A stretch of 64,000 nt of DNA from NCBI GenBank assembly GCA_963966185.1, contig CAWZYM010000151.1:1794501-1858500 (forward strand). Direction: 5' to 3'. Below the pieces are notes generated by a model. The model saw only the letters and a list, made by a program, of their open reading frames with translations, did no database searches and was not told where the DNA came from. The DNA comes from Rhabditoides inermis (Eukaryota > Nematoda > Chromadorea > Rhabditida > Rhabditidae). The translations under genes and the position numbers were made by a program. Positions 41,097 to 53,394 of this stretch are shown here, in pieces. Position 1 is the first letter of the stretch. Each line of letters starts with the position of its first letter.

Positions 41097-41901
41097 TATA
41101 TTGTTCTAGTGTTCTTGGAAAAAAAACGATCAGTATCTAGACCTAGTCTTGAGTTAGAAAGTTCGAGTGAGTTTGAAGTGTCTCGAATGCTTGAAAAGTG
41201 AACAGCAAGATTTGCCGAGTCAAGAATGTGGAACAGCCGAGGGAACACCTGTGAATCATTCGGTTACCCGAAAACCTTGGTATTCTCCGAAGGGCCTGTT
41301 CCCTTGTGGAAGCGTCAAGAGTCTATTATCTCTCCTCACTTCCTCCTTCGAATCTTTTTGCCACATTTTGTCCTGTTCTACAGCCGTATCAAATTCCTCA
41401 ATCATTCCATATTAGGGGCGGCTGTGGCGAGTGTAGAGAGTGTAGAGTGTAGTAGACTCAAGAACTGGCTTTCATAAACAGACGCCAACAAAACAATAGC
41501 AAGACAGCAACCTAAGGAATTTTGAGCCATTCTAGCAGACACTACCACCACTGACCTATTAGTACAGTCTATCCCCTAACCAGTATATTCGTTACGTGTA
41601 TACACATATACTGTAGACGGTAGGAGCTGTCTCGCACCAAACATCGAGAGAGAGAGAGAGAGAGGGAGAGAGAGAGATATGGCGGTAGATATGTTGCAAG
41701 GTGGCGCTCCCTGGCACCGGGGTCACTTTGGGTATCGTTTCTGAGTTCATTTGATACCACCTTTTTTCTCCCAATTGGCATACCGGCTAAAATGGAGATA
41801 GCTTTGTTTTCGATTTGTGACTGCGCGTTTCATCTCATTGAAAAACCGGCGTGGGATAAGAACAGCTGATTGAAAGAAGGGGCGATGAATCGAAAGAACT
41901 T

Positions 41902-41959
<58 letters not shown>

Positions 41960-42185
41960 CCTTGCCTGCCCTGGAATGTGACCGTGAAACGTACTGCTAG
42001 GGCTAAGGGAGTTGGAGGAACGAGAGGAGAGAGAGAGGACTGTAATTGGTGACACAAGTGGTAAACATACGACACAAGACAACACTTTATCATGCCTTCG
42101 AATTTCATTTGTACACACACTTTCTCTCCTTCTCTCTTCTTTGTGTTGCATGCTGTAACGTTGCAATCTCGTCACAACATCAAAT

Positions 42186-42229
<44 letters not shown>

Positions 42230-43057
42230 AGGGGGAGAGAGAGAGAAGAAAGTTGTACTTACCCAGTTCCCTTTGTCCCTCGTTAGCATACATCGCAATA
42301 AGCCAATCTACGCGCGCAAAACGATCTGTCTGCCCCTCTCGATTCGCATGCTCTCTCCGCAGTATCTCACCGGCTTGTAACTATTCCACTTGCCTTTTTC
42401 GATCTCTGCCGGCTAACACGGTTTTTCTTCGGGGCCCGCGCATCTTTCAGGGGATCCTTTTCATATGGCTGTCTAATAATATGATGTTCGGAGGCGACAC
42501 AGTGTCATAGACACAGTTCCCACTCATGCTCGTTTAGTGGAGAAAGTGAGTGAGAGGAGAGGCGAAGTGGCGAGGGAGGGAGGGAGGGAGGGAGAGAGAG
42601 AGGGAGGGAGAGGGAGAAAGAGAGAGGAGTCTGGTTTTCGCAACCGCTATTCCGTCATAGCTAGGTGAGAAATCCAGATTACCTGACTGAGTGAAGGTAG
42701 TAGGAGTTACACGCCACCCACAAAGACCCCCTTTCTCTTTACGGTTGTGTGTGGGTGTGATTCAGTAACATGTTTTCAACGGTACCCCCGCTCTAATAGA
42801 TCATCAAAAGAGGAGGGTCAGACGGAGAAGGGCGTGAGAGAGTATGTGGGTGAAGAGAATGAGAGAAGCAGCCGGCCGGCGAGATGACAGGGGCTTCTTG
42901 AAATATTCGAGTTGCCATCGAGTCAAGGTTAGACGACACCGGGGCAGGAATGCTGGGGAGAAGGGGGTAGAGAGTGTGAGATACACAGAGGGCACAGACG
43001 GAGAAAGGGAGAGGGACCGAAAGCGGGTCGCATTCACTCACTGATTTCTAGCTGACG

Positions 43058-43100
<43 letters not shown>

Positions 43101-43440
43101 CCGTGGTATCTCTCTCATGATCGAGCAGATTTGCCAAGCTAGTAGACGCGTTACCGAGAAGGTTTCAAGCAGGCGATATTGAGAACGAGAGAGATGAGAT
43201 GTTGTCTGAAATTATTGGGAACTGCCTGCATGGTTTGCCGCCTGGGAGACGCCAGATAAGAGAGACGGAGACGTCTACTGTGACACTGAAGGACTAGAGC
43301 ACAAACTAGTGCACACCGATAAATCGTAGGTGGTAAGTAGGTAAATGATACGACACTACAGTATTTCCGTGAAGACTTGCGTGAAACTCTTCATTACAAT
43401 AGTGTGTATAAGTGTGTGTTCATAAACAACTATACAAGTT
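41097..43440. other. Spacer of the collagen inverted repeat
   Basis: 2344 bp with no supported gene. GA/CT tracts lie at about 41646-41678, 41905-41955, 42188-42246, 42570-42625 and 43064-43096. Confidence 0.6.
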
Positions 43441-43573
43441 ATTTGCAAAATATTTATTTTTGACTTTTCATGTTTTGGGGATCTCGCCCCTTGCAGTGAG
43501 GTGTATGGCAGAGATGATTGGAAAGAGAAGAGAGATGTACAGAAGGTCCCTTTGTGGAAGGAGAGGGTCCGGC

Positions 43574-44535
43574 TTAATATCCGGGGGCGGTGCGGGGAGG
43601 GGGGCAGTGGTCGCATCCTCCTCCGTTTCCGGCGTCTCCGTCGGGTCCGTTCTGTCCGTCGTTTCCGGGCTGTCCGGGAGCTCCGTCCCTTCCGGCATCT
43701 CCGGGGGCTCCAGGGGCTCCCTGCTGTCCGGGCTGTCCGGGGCCTCCGGGCTGTCCGTCGGGTCCGGGGGGTCCAGCGGGTCCGGGGGCTCCGGGCTGTC
43801 CAGCGGGGGCGGGCACCTCGTGAACCTGTCCGGGGGCTCCGGGGGCTCCAGCGTTTCCGGGCTGTCCGTCGTTTCCTCCAGGTCCGGGGGGTCCGGGGGG
43901 TCCCTGAGATCCGGGCTGTCCGGGTCCTCCGGGGGCTCCAGGGGCTCCGTTGTTTCCGGGGGGTCCCTTGGGTCCGGCGTTTCCGGGGGCTCCAGCGGGG
44001 CCATCGGGGCAGTCGAAGCAGAAGTCGTGCTGGGGAGCGGGGGTGGCGGCGGGTCCGTCGGGTCCGTCGTTTCCGGGGGCTCCGGGCTGTCCGTCGGATC
44101 CGTCCTCTCCATCGGGTCCGGGGGGTCCCTGGGGTCCGGGTCCGGAGACTCCGCATCCGCAGCAGCCTCCAGCGGGGGCAGCAGAGAACGATCCCTCGAC
44201 TCCAGCCGACTCGTATCCAGCCTGACGGCGGGACCTCACCGATCCTCCGGTAACCTTGGCGAGCACCTAAACGGACCATCAGCAACGTTCAGCCAGGAGC
44301 AAGGAGCAAGAGGACCAACCTGAGTGCGGGTGACCTCCCTCCAGATGTTTCCGGAACGGGACTTGCAGAAATCGACCTCGTTCTGCATGACAGACTGCAT
44401 GTGCTGGAGGTAGCTGTAGAGCATGGGCACAGAAATGACACACACGAGGGTGGCAATGGTAGACAGGGCAACGCCCATGAAAGCGACGCGGCGCAGAGAA
44501 GCCGCCTCGGCCTCGAGTCTCTTCTCGTCAGTCAT
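43574..44535 (-). CDS. Cuticle collagen (gene B of inverted pair)
   Basis: Exons 44535-44320 and 44266-43574 give 302 aa, identical to gene A in all residues compared. A few substitutions are visible only in alternative frames, so they are synonymous in the collagen frame. All features of gene A are present, including acceptor, furin-like site and poly(A) signal. Confidence 0.95.
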
Positions 44536-44685
44536 CTACAACGGACAAGTGTGGAGCAGAAGGAGCAGCAGGAGCAGGAGCAGGAGAAGGAGAAGGAGGA
44601 GGAGGAGGAGGAGGAGGAGCAGAGGGGACTCACCTTGGAGAGTCGAACTGCAGCAGTGGACTGTCTTTCCACTCATACCCCCGCC

Positions 44686-44692
44686 TTATATA
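44686..44692 (-). promoter_or_regulatory. TATA box of collagen gene B
   Basis: TATATAA on the minus strand, in the same place relative to the gene as in copy A. Confidence 0.75.
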
Positions 44693-45020
44693 GCAGGCAT
44701 CCCGCCCTTCGATCACCCGCCACAACACGCTGATCCGTGGAGGGCGCAGACGCGAGAGACACGCGAGAGACACGGGTAGACAGTGTGGAGGAGTGGAGAG
44801 CGCAGAGAGGCGGCGCGCCGTTTCACGCCCCCCTCTCTCTCTACTCGGCAGATCGCTAGTGACTTGTGTGTGGGACTCTTGAAATGCTTCACCTCACTTT
44901 TTCGACAGGAAGTGACTGTATGCCTGGCGAATCCGGTAATCCGTCTAGGCGAATCCGCTTTTTCCTCTCATAATCTTCCCTCAACGAAACGCTTTTTCGC
45001 GCGCTACCCATTTCCGAAGA

Positions 45021-45080
<60 letters not shown>

Positions 45081-45282
45081 AGGATAGGATAATGTGTTGT
45101 ACATGAGAGGATACACGGTGCACTTTTTGCCAGTTCCCTCTGTCTGTCCCCCATTCCCCACTGCCTCGATTTATCCCACTATGATGTCATTTTTCCGAAA
45201 AAAAGAAGGCAAGGAAGAAGGCAAGGATTGATTCGCATAATTGTGACGTCACTAGTTTGCATATCTCTGTTCTGTGACTTTT

Positions 45283-45316
<34 letters not shown>

Positions 45317-45683
45317 GGAGGCGCAGCATATAGTTAGGCGATTCGATGCGATTCGATGCTGCCATTACAAACTGTTTCACGCTGAATGTAACCGTGTTAG
45401 GAGCGGGCTGCCTACAAGTGGCCCCTGCCTGAGGGAGCGAGTCAAGGCCGCCCTCCCACGATCACACACTCTCTCGCCCCACTCTCGCGTCTACACCCTC
45501 CATCACACTCGCACTCTCGCATTCCTCGGCCAATCAGCGGCTGTGAACCTGAACTAGCATAACAGAAGTGAAAGGGAAAACGTGTGAGGGACCAAGAGTG
45601 CCGATAAGTGACAGCTCACAGCTAGCAGACGGATCATAAATCACACAAAGAGACAGTTTTAGAACACGACACTCGTCCTTTCC

Positions 45684-45729
<46 letters not shown>

Positions 45730-46591
45730 CTTCAATTTTCACGGCCGTCCTCGTTAGCAGAGAAGGAAACCAGCTAGGGTACATGTGTGCGCTCTCCGCT
45801 TTCTGCGCGCTCTCTCGCCGCACGCTAGCCTCTGAATATGGGGAGAAGCTGCCCTTGCCATCTTCCTGAGAACACTTCCTAATCCAAGGGCAAATCTCCT
45901 TCACCCGACAAATACATTTTGAGACATCGTAAAATTCACGTTTCTATAGGAACAAACAGGGATGTGGTTTGTAGGAGAGTTTTTATTGTGGTTACGATAT
46001 GGAGGACTGTAGCAAGATCAGTTTTTTTGTATGATACTGCATGGAAATCTTTGTGTGTTTCAAAAAGTAGGGCATCTGCCGTTTCGTATCTCTGGCTCTC
46101 TAGGTATCAGTGCATTCCGAACCGGGGTGGAAACAGAGTGGCCTTCAGCCTTCACTCAATTGATAGACTGTCATAGTTGCTAAGCCGAACTGTTCAGCAA
46201 ACCGCCTAAGTGATTATGTTGCAACTGTCACATTGTTTTTTTCGATCCTACACGCGACACAACCACAACACACTAGCACACTCGATTGTTTTGAGCGTAA
46301 GCGTTTACTACCGAGCCGCCAGTGTCACTTTAACAGTGTTGGGTAGTGTAAGGGGTACCGTAGACACTGCACGATACACTTTGTTTACTAGTGTCGAGAT
46401 TGTGCACTTACTTGTTACAAAACACAAAACAGGGAAGACCTCCGCTAGAGAGTGAGAGATAGAAAAGAGCGAGAGCGGCAGATAGTCTGTGAATCTCATA
46501 CCCTTTTTTTAAAAGTTGTCTTTCCCTTTCTTGCACTTGGAGAAATGCGCCGCTGTAACGTCTCGACATTCGACATTCTAGTATTTACTTG

Positions 46592-46632
<41 letters not shown>

Positions 46633-47580
46633 GTACTTTGGATTCAGGTAATCCCACCATAACAATAATAGTAATTACGTATTACGGTCTCCGTTTTGTA
46701 AACAAGTGTAGTAAACAAGTGTGATTTGTGTAGCACCTCGCTTTTACCGCATTAGCAGCCTGTGATATAGTCAAGGTTACGCGAAAGCGAGTGAGACAGT
46801 CTCAAAGTTACAAATTGCCCGCCTACTACAGTATTCAGTATCGCTACTCTTTTCTCTGTCAATTAGTAATCGAGGGTCATTCGCATCAAACTGTTCCGCT
46901 CACTTTTTATAAACGATAAAACACGAAAAAAGTTTCTTCTTGACTCGAACGCAGGCGTTACGTCATGAACAATGAAATGGAAATATGATGATAGCGATGA
47001 GAGATATCGCATATGTAACAGCCACGCCTATAGCTAGCGCATAGAATAACGGAACTGTTGTGATATTTCCTACAACGTATACGAAACCTGCATGAGGTGT
47101 ACACACTGTGCAAGTAATTACACTAACATGCACTGTGGACTAATGATATTCAGAAGGTCGAACGAATTTCTGCCGCGAAACCTAGTCTGCGGTAGTCGAT
47201 TGAGATCAGCAAGTCAGCGACGAAAAAAAGACCTAGCCGTAAAAAGCGTAAACAACATTCCACTAGCCCTAGTCTGATCTTTCACTTTTCTCACTACACA
47301 CGTTGACACTATTCATTCACCAGAGACAACCTGTAAACAAGCAAGTTACTGTGGGTATCTCTTTCTCCCCAATGGCTTATCTTATAGTAACACACTTTTT
47401 GCCAATAATAGTACGGTACGCGGCATTTTCCTCTCCCTTCTTTTCGCGCGCTGCCAATCGTTGTAGTATAATGAGAGGTTGGAAGGAAGCAGGAAGCTAG
47501 CGGACTCGAAAAAAGCATAGGAATACGAGGAGAAGGCATCCGATCCACCGATTACCAATTATGTCTATGCGTCCTATGCG

Positions 47581-48001
47581 TGATTGATACGCCGGTTGCG
47601 CAAAGCGCAACCCAATCATGCGTCAACTGTAGAGGGAAGCTACAGGGATGCTAAGATGCTAAATCTACTTCCTGTGTAGTGTGTAGTATATATCTAGGTG
47701 TGAATCGTCTCGTCTCTCTGTTTTCAAGGCTTGATTGGGTGATCGAAAATCGTGTGGCCTTGACGCTTGCTTGCATCGCACTTGGCAGAAACGAGAGATG
47801 AGAAGAGAGGAGAAGGGTGCTTGAACTGTCAACTGTCAGGCGCGGGGCACCCACAATGTCTATTCTATACGTGCCGATTGATCGCCTTTTTCGGCGCGTG
47901 ACGTCACTCGCGGTTAGGATAAGATCTCTCGCAGCTTCTGGGTCGGAGAGAGCAGAGGAAGGTGGAAAATGAAGTAAATTACGCAACCGGCGTATCAATC
48001 A
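47581..48001. mobile_element. MITE-like element with 20-bp terminal inverted repeats
   Basis: TGATTGATACGCCGGTTGCG at 47581-47600 is exactly inverted at 47982-48001, giving a 421 bp element. The left end continues into a hairpin (GGTTGCGC AAA GCGCAACC). No clear target-site duplication and no ORF. Confidence 0.5.
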
Positions 48002-48959
48002 GTCTGGGATATTGAACGTCCACAAATAAGGAGTGTTGTGCAAGAGTGTAAGTTGTGATTTTGTCCCACCACTATGTGCTTGTGTGTTGTTTGAAAAATA
48101 TTATCATTGTGTGATGAATTGACGAAACAGTTGTATACTGTTCAATTGGGGGGGATTTGTGTTGACATGTGCATGCATCATACTGATACTGATGAACTGA
48201 TGTCTGTAATCCTTCTACTTCTCACTCAAACGAGATTGTAAACAAGTACGGTATAATACGTCAATACGTGTTATGAATCCTATATAAATTGTGAAAATAA
48301 AGACATATACAACACAATCTTTGCACCCGATGATTTTTGATCAAATCCCATTATGCAATACGATTAAATCGGAATATTCCAGAAAGAGTTGGAGATCTAC
48401 GTAGTTAGGGAAAGAGAGAATGGGGAAAAAGGAGAGGACGCCAGAACACCTACCTTCTGATAGTATTCGATTATTCTCTGATTCGTTGCGGCAGAAGAAA
48501 AACTGGGTATCGTATTCGCATGGTGCGGGCATTTGCAGGCATGGATTCATGTCTCCAGGAAAGTGTCGATATTTACGACACACCACTCGATTTATTGCGC
48601 GTCCGTTCGAATCGAAATGTCATCATGACTAAATCATTAGCATCCAAAGGTTTCGTGGATTGTTACAGTAATCTTTACGAAGTGTGCTCGGTGCGTTTTT
48701 TCTTCAGCAAAAGAGTAGCGAGCCAACGAACGAGTTTTTGTCAAAGATATAGTATTATGAACGTCAGAGGAGTCCCTGACAACGACACCCACTATACATC
48801 GCCGGCCGCCGACTCATCGTCTTGTTCGCTGAGTAGACGTCAGAAGCAAGGATGCCGGACTACGCATCAAGCGCCGAAACACCCAGTATCTTCAGTTCAT
48901 CCTTCATTGTTTCATTGTCAGTTCATCTGCTCTCAGTTCACCCCGGACTACCCGGAAGG

Positions 48960-49330
48960 ATGGACGGCGAGCTGGTGGAGTCTGTAGAGGTTAGATCGGC
49001 AGGCTCATCAACGGCACCAACACGCTCGAGGAGAAGAGAAACAGAAGGACACGCGCTGGCTGGGCTGCCTTCTGTAGCATAAAAGAGACGCTCGCTACTC
49101 TGAAAGATGACCTATTCAATACCTGGATTCTGCCTGCTCTCTACTACGCTAGACCTGGGAGTACACGTAGAAAAGTCTGGAACGGATCCACGTCGCACAT
49201 CGAGCTATGGAGAGGCGAAGACATTCCATCCTATCCTTTTTGAAACAGTTTTATATGAGCAACGGCACCGCATGGGCAACGTCAGCGCGAGACCGAACTA
49301 CATGGAGATGGGATCCGCGCTTCCTTGAGT
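48960..49330 (+). mobile_element. Decayed RTE-type LINE 3' fragment
   Basis: Frames on the + strand read TRAGWAAFCSIKETLATL and LFNTWILPALYYA, close to TRAGWAAFGNIKETLGTL and LFNTCVLPALCYG in the intact LINE at 53423-56344. A shifted frame has HRAMER-like sequence, and the end EMGSALP matches the LINE end KMGSALAS. Internal deletion and frameshifts make it non-coding. Confidence 0.8.
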
Positions 49331-49529
49331 GAATCGGTAGTTTCGTTGTTTTTTGAAGCGCATGCGCTGATTGAAAAAAAAGAAAAAAGAGCGAATACGG
49401 TAAAATCTCTTTTATCACATATACACAGACACACATACAAGGTAGCTTCTGGGAGCATGGAAAGAGCACGGCATACAATCTGATAGGATGGAGGCAGTGA
49501 GAGAGAGAGAGAGAGTGGAGAGAGCAGAT

Positions 49530-51823
49530 CTAGTATCCAGGAGCGGTCCTCGGCGGGGGACAGTGGCTGCAGCCGCCCGATGGTCCGGCCAGTCCGTCCG
49601 GACCCGGACCCCCGGCAGACCCTGGCTGGCCCGGCCCTCCCGGCGCCCCCGGGTCTCCCGCCTCTCCCGGAGACCCGTCCGCTCCGGGCTGACCCGCGTG
49701 TCCTGGCATTCCATCCGGACCCTTCGATCCAGGAGGTCCCGGAGGTCCGGGAGGTCCGTCCGGTCCCGGAACCTCGTTGAGATTGCCAGGCAGACCGGGG
49801 GCTCCCTTAGGTCCGGGTAGACCGGGCTCTCCCGGGGGTCCGATGGGGCCCATGGGTCCGGGCAGACCGGGGGAGCCTTGGCCGCCCGAGGATCCAGGTT
49901 GTCCGGGCGATCCGGGTGGTCCCTTGGGTCCCGCGTTTCCGGGAGCTCCGGCCGGTGCGTCCGGACAGTCGAAGCACCAATCCTGAAAGTAAAAAAAGTT
50001 GTAGTAATTATTACTATTTGTTTCAAACCAGGTTTACATTCAATGATTCAATCAAACTATGATCATTATATATCGTTCAATGTCTTGCCCATCCGGTCAC
50101 TCTATACGAATCGTTGTCTTCCAATACGCTATGATAATAACGCAGATAAAAATCTGGCGGCGAGCGTAGAAAAGTGCAAATGCGCAAAAAGCGTGATGTT
50201 TGATAGACCATGTCGCAGCCAGTTTCTCTCTTTTTGTGTGGAATGAGGAGAGGGAATGCAAGGATCATCGACTTTGTGAAGAAAGTACAACGCTCTTGGG
50301 AGATTTGCATGTGGGCCAATTTGAATCAGAGAACAGTTTTACAACTACATGCATCTCTCTCCCTCTCTGCAGGTTAGATGGTGCCTCAGATACGATTGTT
50401 TCGGTTCTATGAGTGGAGAGTGCCCCATCACTCGGGTTCGATCGCCTTCGTGGCTTGACCGGTTTTTGTGTCTACATACTTCGAGTTCGAAACGCGCCAC
50501 GCGAGGCGTGATTAGCCGTGTTTAGGTTTTGTGACCGAGTCAAAGAGTAAGGGTTCGTAAATAGACTCCTTTCCGGCTAAGGACGGGTTGTGTTAGATGT
50601 TGAAATGAAGAAGACAGGACAGTAATACTACATATATACTATGGACCCACATGTGCGGGTGCGGGTGTGGCGGCGGGTCCGTCGGGTCCGTCCTGTCCGG
50701 GCGCTCCCGGAGCACCGTCGTCTCCGTCACTCAAAACAAACAAGTACTTTCAGTCTATGGAGATCCTCTAAAAATGAGATGCGAGTAAATTGATTGTAAC
50801 AAAGCATTGTGAGCGTTTTCATTTTGTTCGTGTCATAATTCGGGCGATTCCAAGTGAATATTTGATTAGTAACCATGTCTCACCGTCCATCGGCTCCAGG
50901 GAGACCTGCCGGTCCCGGACCGCTCACTCCACATCCACAGCAACCACCTGCAACCAAGCACCATGAGAGGAACCAGGGAAACCAGGGGAACCAGGGGAAC
51001 CAGTGGAACCAGTGGAACCAGAGGAACCAGTCTGACCCACCAGCGGGTGCGCTCTCGACTGCGAGGGAGACGGTGTCGTATCCGGACTGGCGCGCCACAC
51101 GCCCATTCGACGGGTTCACTCGGGCCAGAACCTGAGCAAGATTTTGTTTTGTTTTTCAAACAAACAACTGTAATAAAAAAACGGAAGACTGAAACTTAAA
51201 ACCGAAAAAGTGGACACTAATTTTATGGTGTTACGTATCACATGTTTATTTTTGTACAGATTTATCAAGTCTGATAGAAAAAAAGATGAACTTTGCTTCA
51301 TGATTGTTTTGAGATCATGACATAATCCCTCTTCTCACCTGTGTCCTCGTCACTTCCCTCCAGATGTTGCCGGAACGGGACTTGCAGAAATCCACCTGAA
51401 ATGGAACACTGTACAGTAACTACTTACGGCTACCGTACTTTAGGTATATGAAGTATGCCACAAAATATAAAAGTCAGTACTTTCTACGCTCTACCGTATC
51501 TCTTACATAGGAAACGTATCGAACCTCGTTTTGCATGACACTCTGCATGTGTTGCATGTAGTTGTATACCATGGGGACGGAGAGCACACAGACAAGAGTC
51601 GCCACTGTTGACATCGCAACACCAAAGAACGCCACCCTGGAAAAAGGAGGAGGGTCAGTTAGAATAGGATCATCCCACACAAGTAGTAGTCAACTACAGG
51701 TACAAGACATAGAATCGAGACGAGAGGTAGAATCAGAATACGCTTGTAAAAATACAAAGCGCACCTCCTGAGAGCGTTTGCCTCCTGCTCCATCTCCACG
51801 AGAGCAGCTTTGTCTTCCCGCAT
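49530..51823 (-). CDS. Cuticle collagen (gene C), diverged relative of the inverted pair
   Basis: Seven coding exons: 51823-51765, 51636-51525, 51395-51339, 51131-51041, 50947-50884, 50729-50651 and 49982-49530, giving 304 aa. The plan matches genes A/B: hydrophobic [19 protein letters not shown], then [19 protein letters not shown] (nearly as in A/B), [20 protein letters not shown], Gly-X-Y blocks and the end [11 protein letters not shown]. It has five introns more than A/B within the coding region, so A/B lost introns or C gained them. The furin-like site is weaker (GRVARQS). A cuticle structural role is inferred from the family. Confidence 0.93.
50957..51036. repeat. 9-bp minisatellite in collagen C intron
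   Basis: About seven units of GGTTCCNCT (minus strand) in intron 50948-51040. One frame reads Gly-Ser-Thr/Pro repeats. Confidence 0.8.
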
Positions 51824-52201
51824 GTCTAAAAGCAAACACGTAAACAACAACAAAACAACATGGAGCAAAGCAGAAAATGTGGCGGCGATCCGACCGGCTG
51901 GTGTGGAGCGATTAGAGAGGGATGATCAGGGAATGATGGGAGGAGGGAGGGGGAGGAGGCCCCGCCCCCCTAGGAAGGGGGAGGAGGAGGAGGTATGTAT
52001 GTAGTAGTAGGGAACAGAGTATACACGGTAAAAAGGGAGGGACGTGTGGTATGTGTGGTATGATATCGGCGGTCACAGGAGAGAGAAAGAACGAGACCAG
52101 ATCTCTCTCTCCCTCAGTTCCAGACATCTAGCAAACGAAAGTACACGAATGATTTGAGTGAGCAATACTCGTTTCTCCCTCTATCTCTCCCTCGCTGATG
52201 C

Positions 52202-52240
<39 letters not shown>

Positions 52241-53394
52241 TCTCTCCCTCTCTCTCTCCCCTCTGTCCTCAATCAAATGATGGGTACGATGCGTGTCGGC
52301 GAGGCGTTTGTGACAAGAAACGAGTATACAACGCCGCGTGTTTTTCGTCTATTGCCGAAACGTATGTATTGGCAATACGAAAGGGAATGGGACGGGTAAT
52401 GGCATTGCATACGGTAGCCTCAATGTGTTTTCAGATCAAACGGACACGATGACCTTGTAACTGTAAGTTACCTGTAATGCTAAAAACACTCCTGAAGTTG
52501 ATAGAAGAACCAAAGCGTATGGGTGGCTTATATAGAGAGAAGTTATGAACCTCATGTCAATTTACTCTTTCCAACTTATCTCTACGTAGCGTTTTTCACA
52601 AATGTATTTGACATAATTATGTTGTGTGTATACTATACAGGCTAACAAAAAGTATAGCAAAACAATTGGTAGTATCTCTCGCACTGAGTGCGCGCCAGAG
52701 GACATCACCCTCCGAGTCAACCGGTTTCGGGCCCTTGGCGCGCGGTCGGTGAGTGACCGGATAAGACAAGTCAGTGTAAAGGGTGTCTAAAGAGGCATAC
52801 ACACACTCGCAATTGAAGAGTAGCTAATTCGAATGTGAGGGATCGAGCTAATTCGAGTTAGAGAGGGGCGAGAGAGTGGGGGAATGGAGAGGGCGCAGAC
52901 TGTACATTCCACAACAACCAGATGAGGCGCAAACTGTATGCTAGTATAGTAGGGAGTTGAATTGAACAGTGAAATAACTAGTATCTATGTGAGTACAGTA
53001 TGCACTCAGGATTCAGGGAAGGCCAAAACATTGAGTAACAAAAAATGTGTCACTCGAGGTCTTTTCGAATAACCATCTCGAAGTTGGATATAATGTAACG
53101 TACGTATAACACAAATAGTAACACACAGTAGACAAACAGTTGAAATGACGGAATCGGCGTGCGGGCACAGTTTTATAGTGCTTTGCAGATTCAAGTGTGC
53201 GCGAGAGTGTAGTGGCTGTGTATGAATGGCCGATAGCCCGATAGCCTCGGATGTCCTTCTCTCCTTCTCACACGGCCACTCACAGACCACAGCAGCCCGG
53301 TTTCAAGAGGATGCGTGTTCGCACCATCACAACACCACACGAAATGTGCACAGGGGAATTCTTAGAAACTTATAGACAATAGATAAAATAATAC
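51824..53394. other. Intergenic region upstream of collagen C
   Basis: 1.6 kb without a supported gene. It has a (CT)n tract at about 52207-52240 and a possible 5' UTR exon and promoter for collagen C near 52465-52534. Confidence 0.5.
52527..52534 (-). promoter_or_regulatory. Possible TATA box of collagen C
   Basis: TATATAAG on the minus strand. About 60 bp downstream is a donor-like CATTACAG/GTAACT, and the acceptor GCTTTTAG lies 2 bp before the collagen C ATG. This mirrors the 5' UTR intron of genes A/B. Confidence 0.4.

Larger units (their letters stand above)
43441..44773. repeat. Inverted repeat, right arm (collagen gene B)
   Basis: 1333 bp arm, reverse complement of 39758-41096. The 6-bp length difference comes from a (GGA)n/(TCC)n tract in the 5' UTR intron (near 44594-44616). 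Confidence 0.95.
44774..49529. other. Long intergenic region
   Basis: 4.8 kb without a supported gene. It contains GA/CT tracts (45025-45078, 45283-45314, 45685-45724, 46594-46630), an inverted-repeat element (47581-48001) and an RTE relic (48960-49330). Confidence 0.55.

Noticed and set aside
40214..41109. Long open frames (up to 287 codons) antisense and out of frame to collagen genes A and B
   Set aside because: They come from the GC-rich Gly-X-Y codon pattern, and their protein sequences are low-complexity Ser-Gly, Arg-Thr or Pro-Glu runs. The collagen frame alone shows domain structure and splice sites.
45000..48500. Possible genes in the long intergenic region
   Set aside because: Open frames are short, overlap microsatellites and lack coherent splice sites or motifs.
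50390..50465. tRNA-like B box (GGGTTCGATCGCC)
   Set aside because: No A box or stem pairing at proper distance; lies in a collagen C intron.
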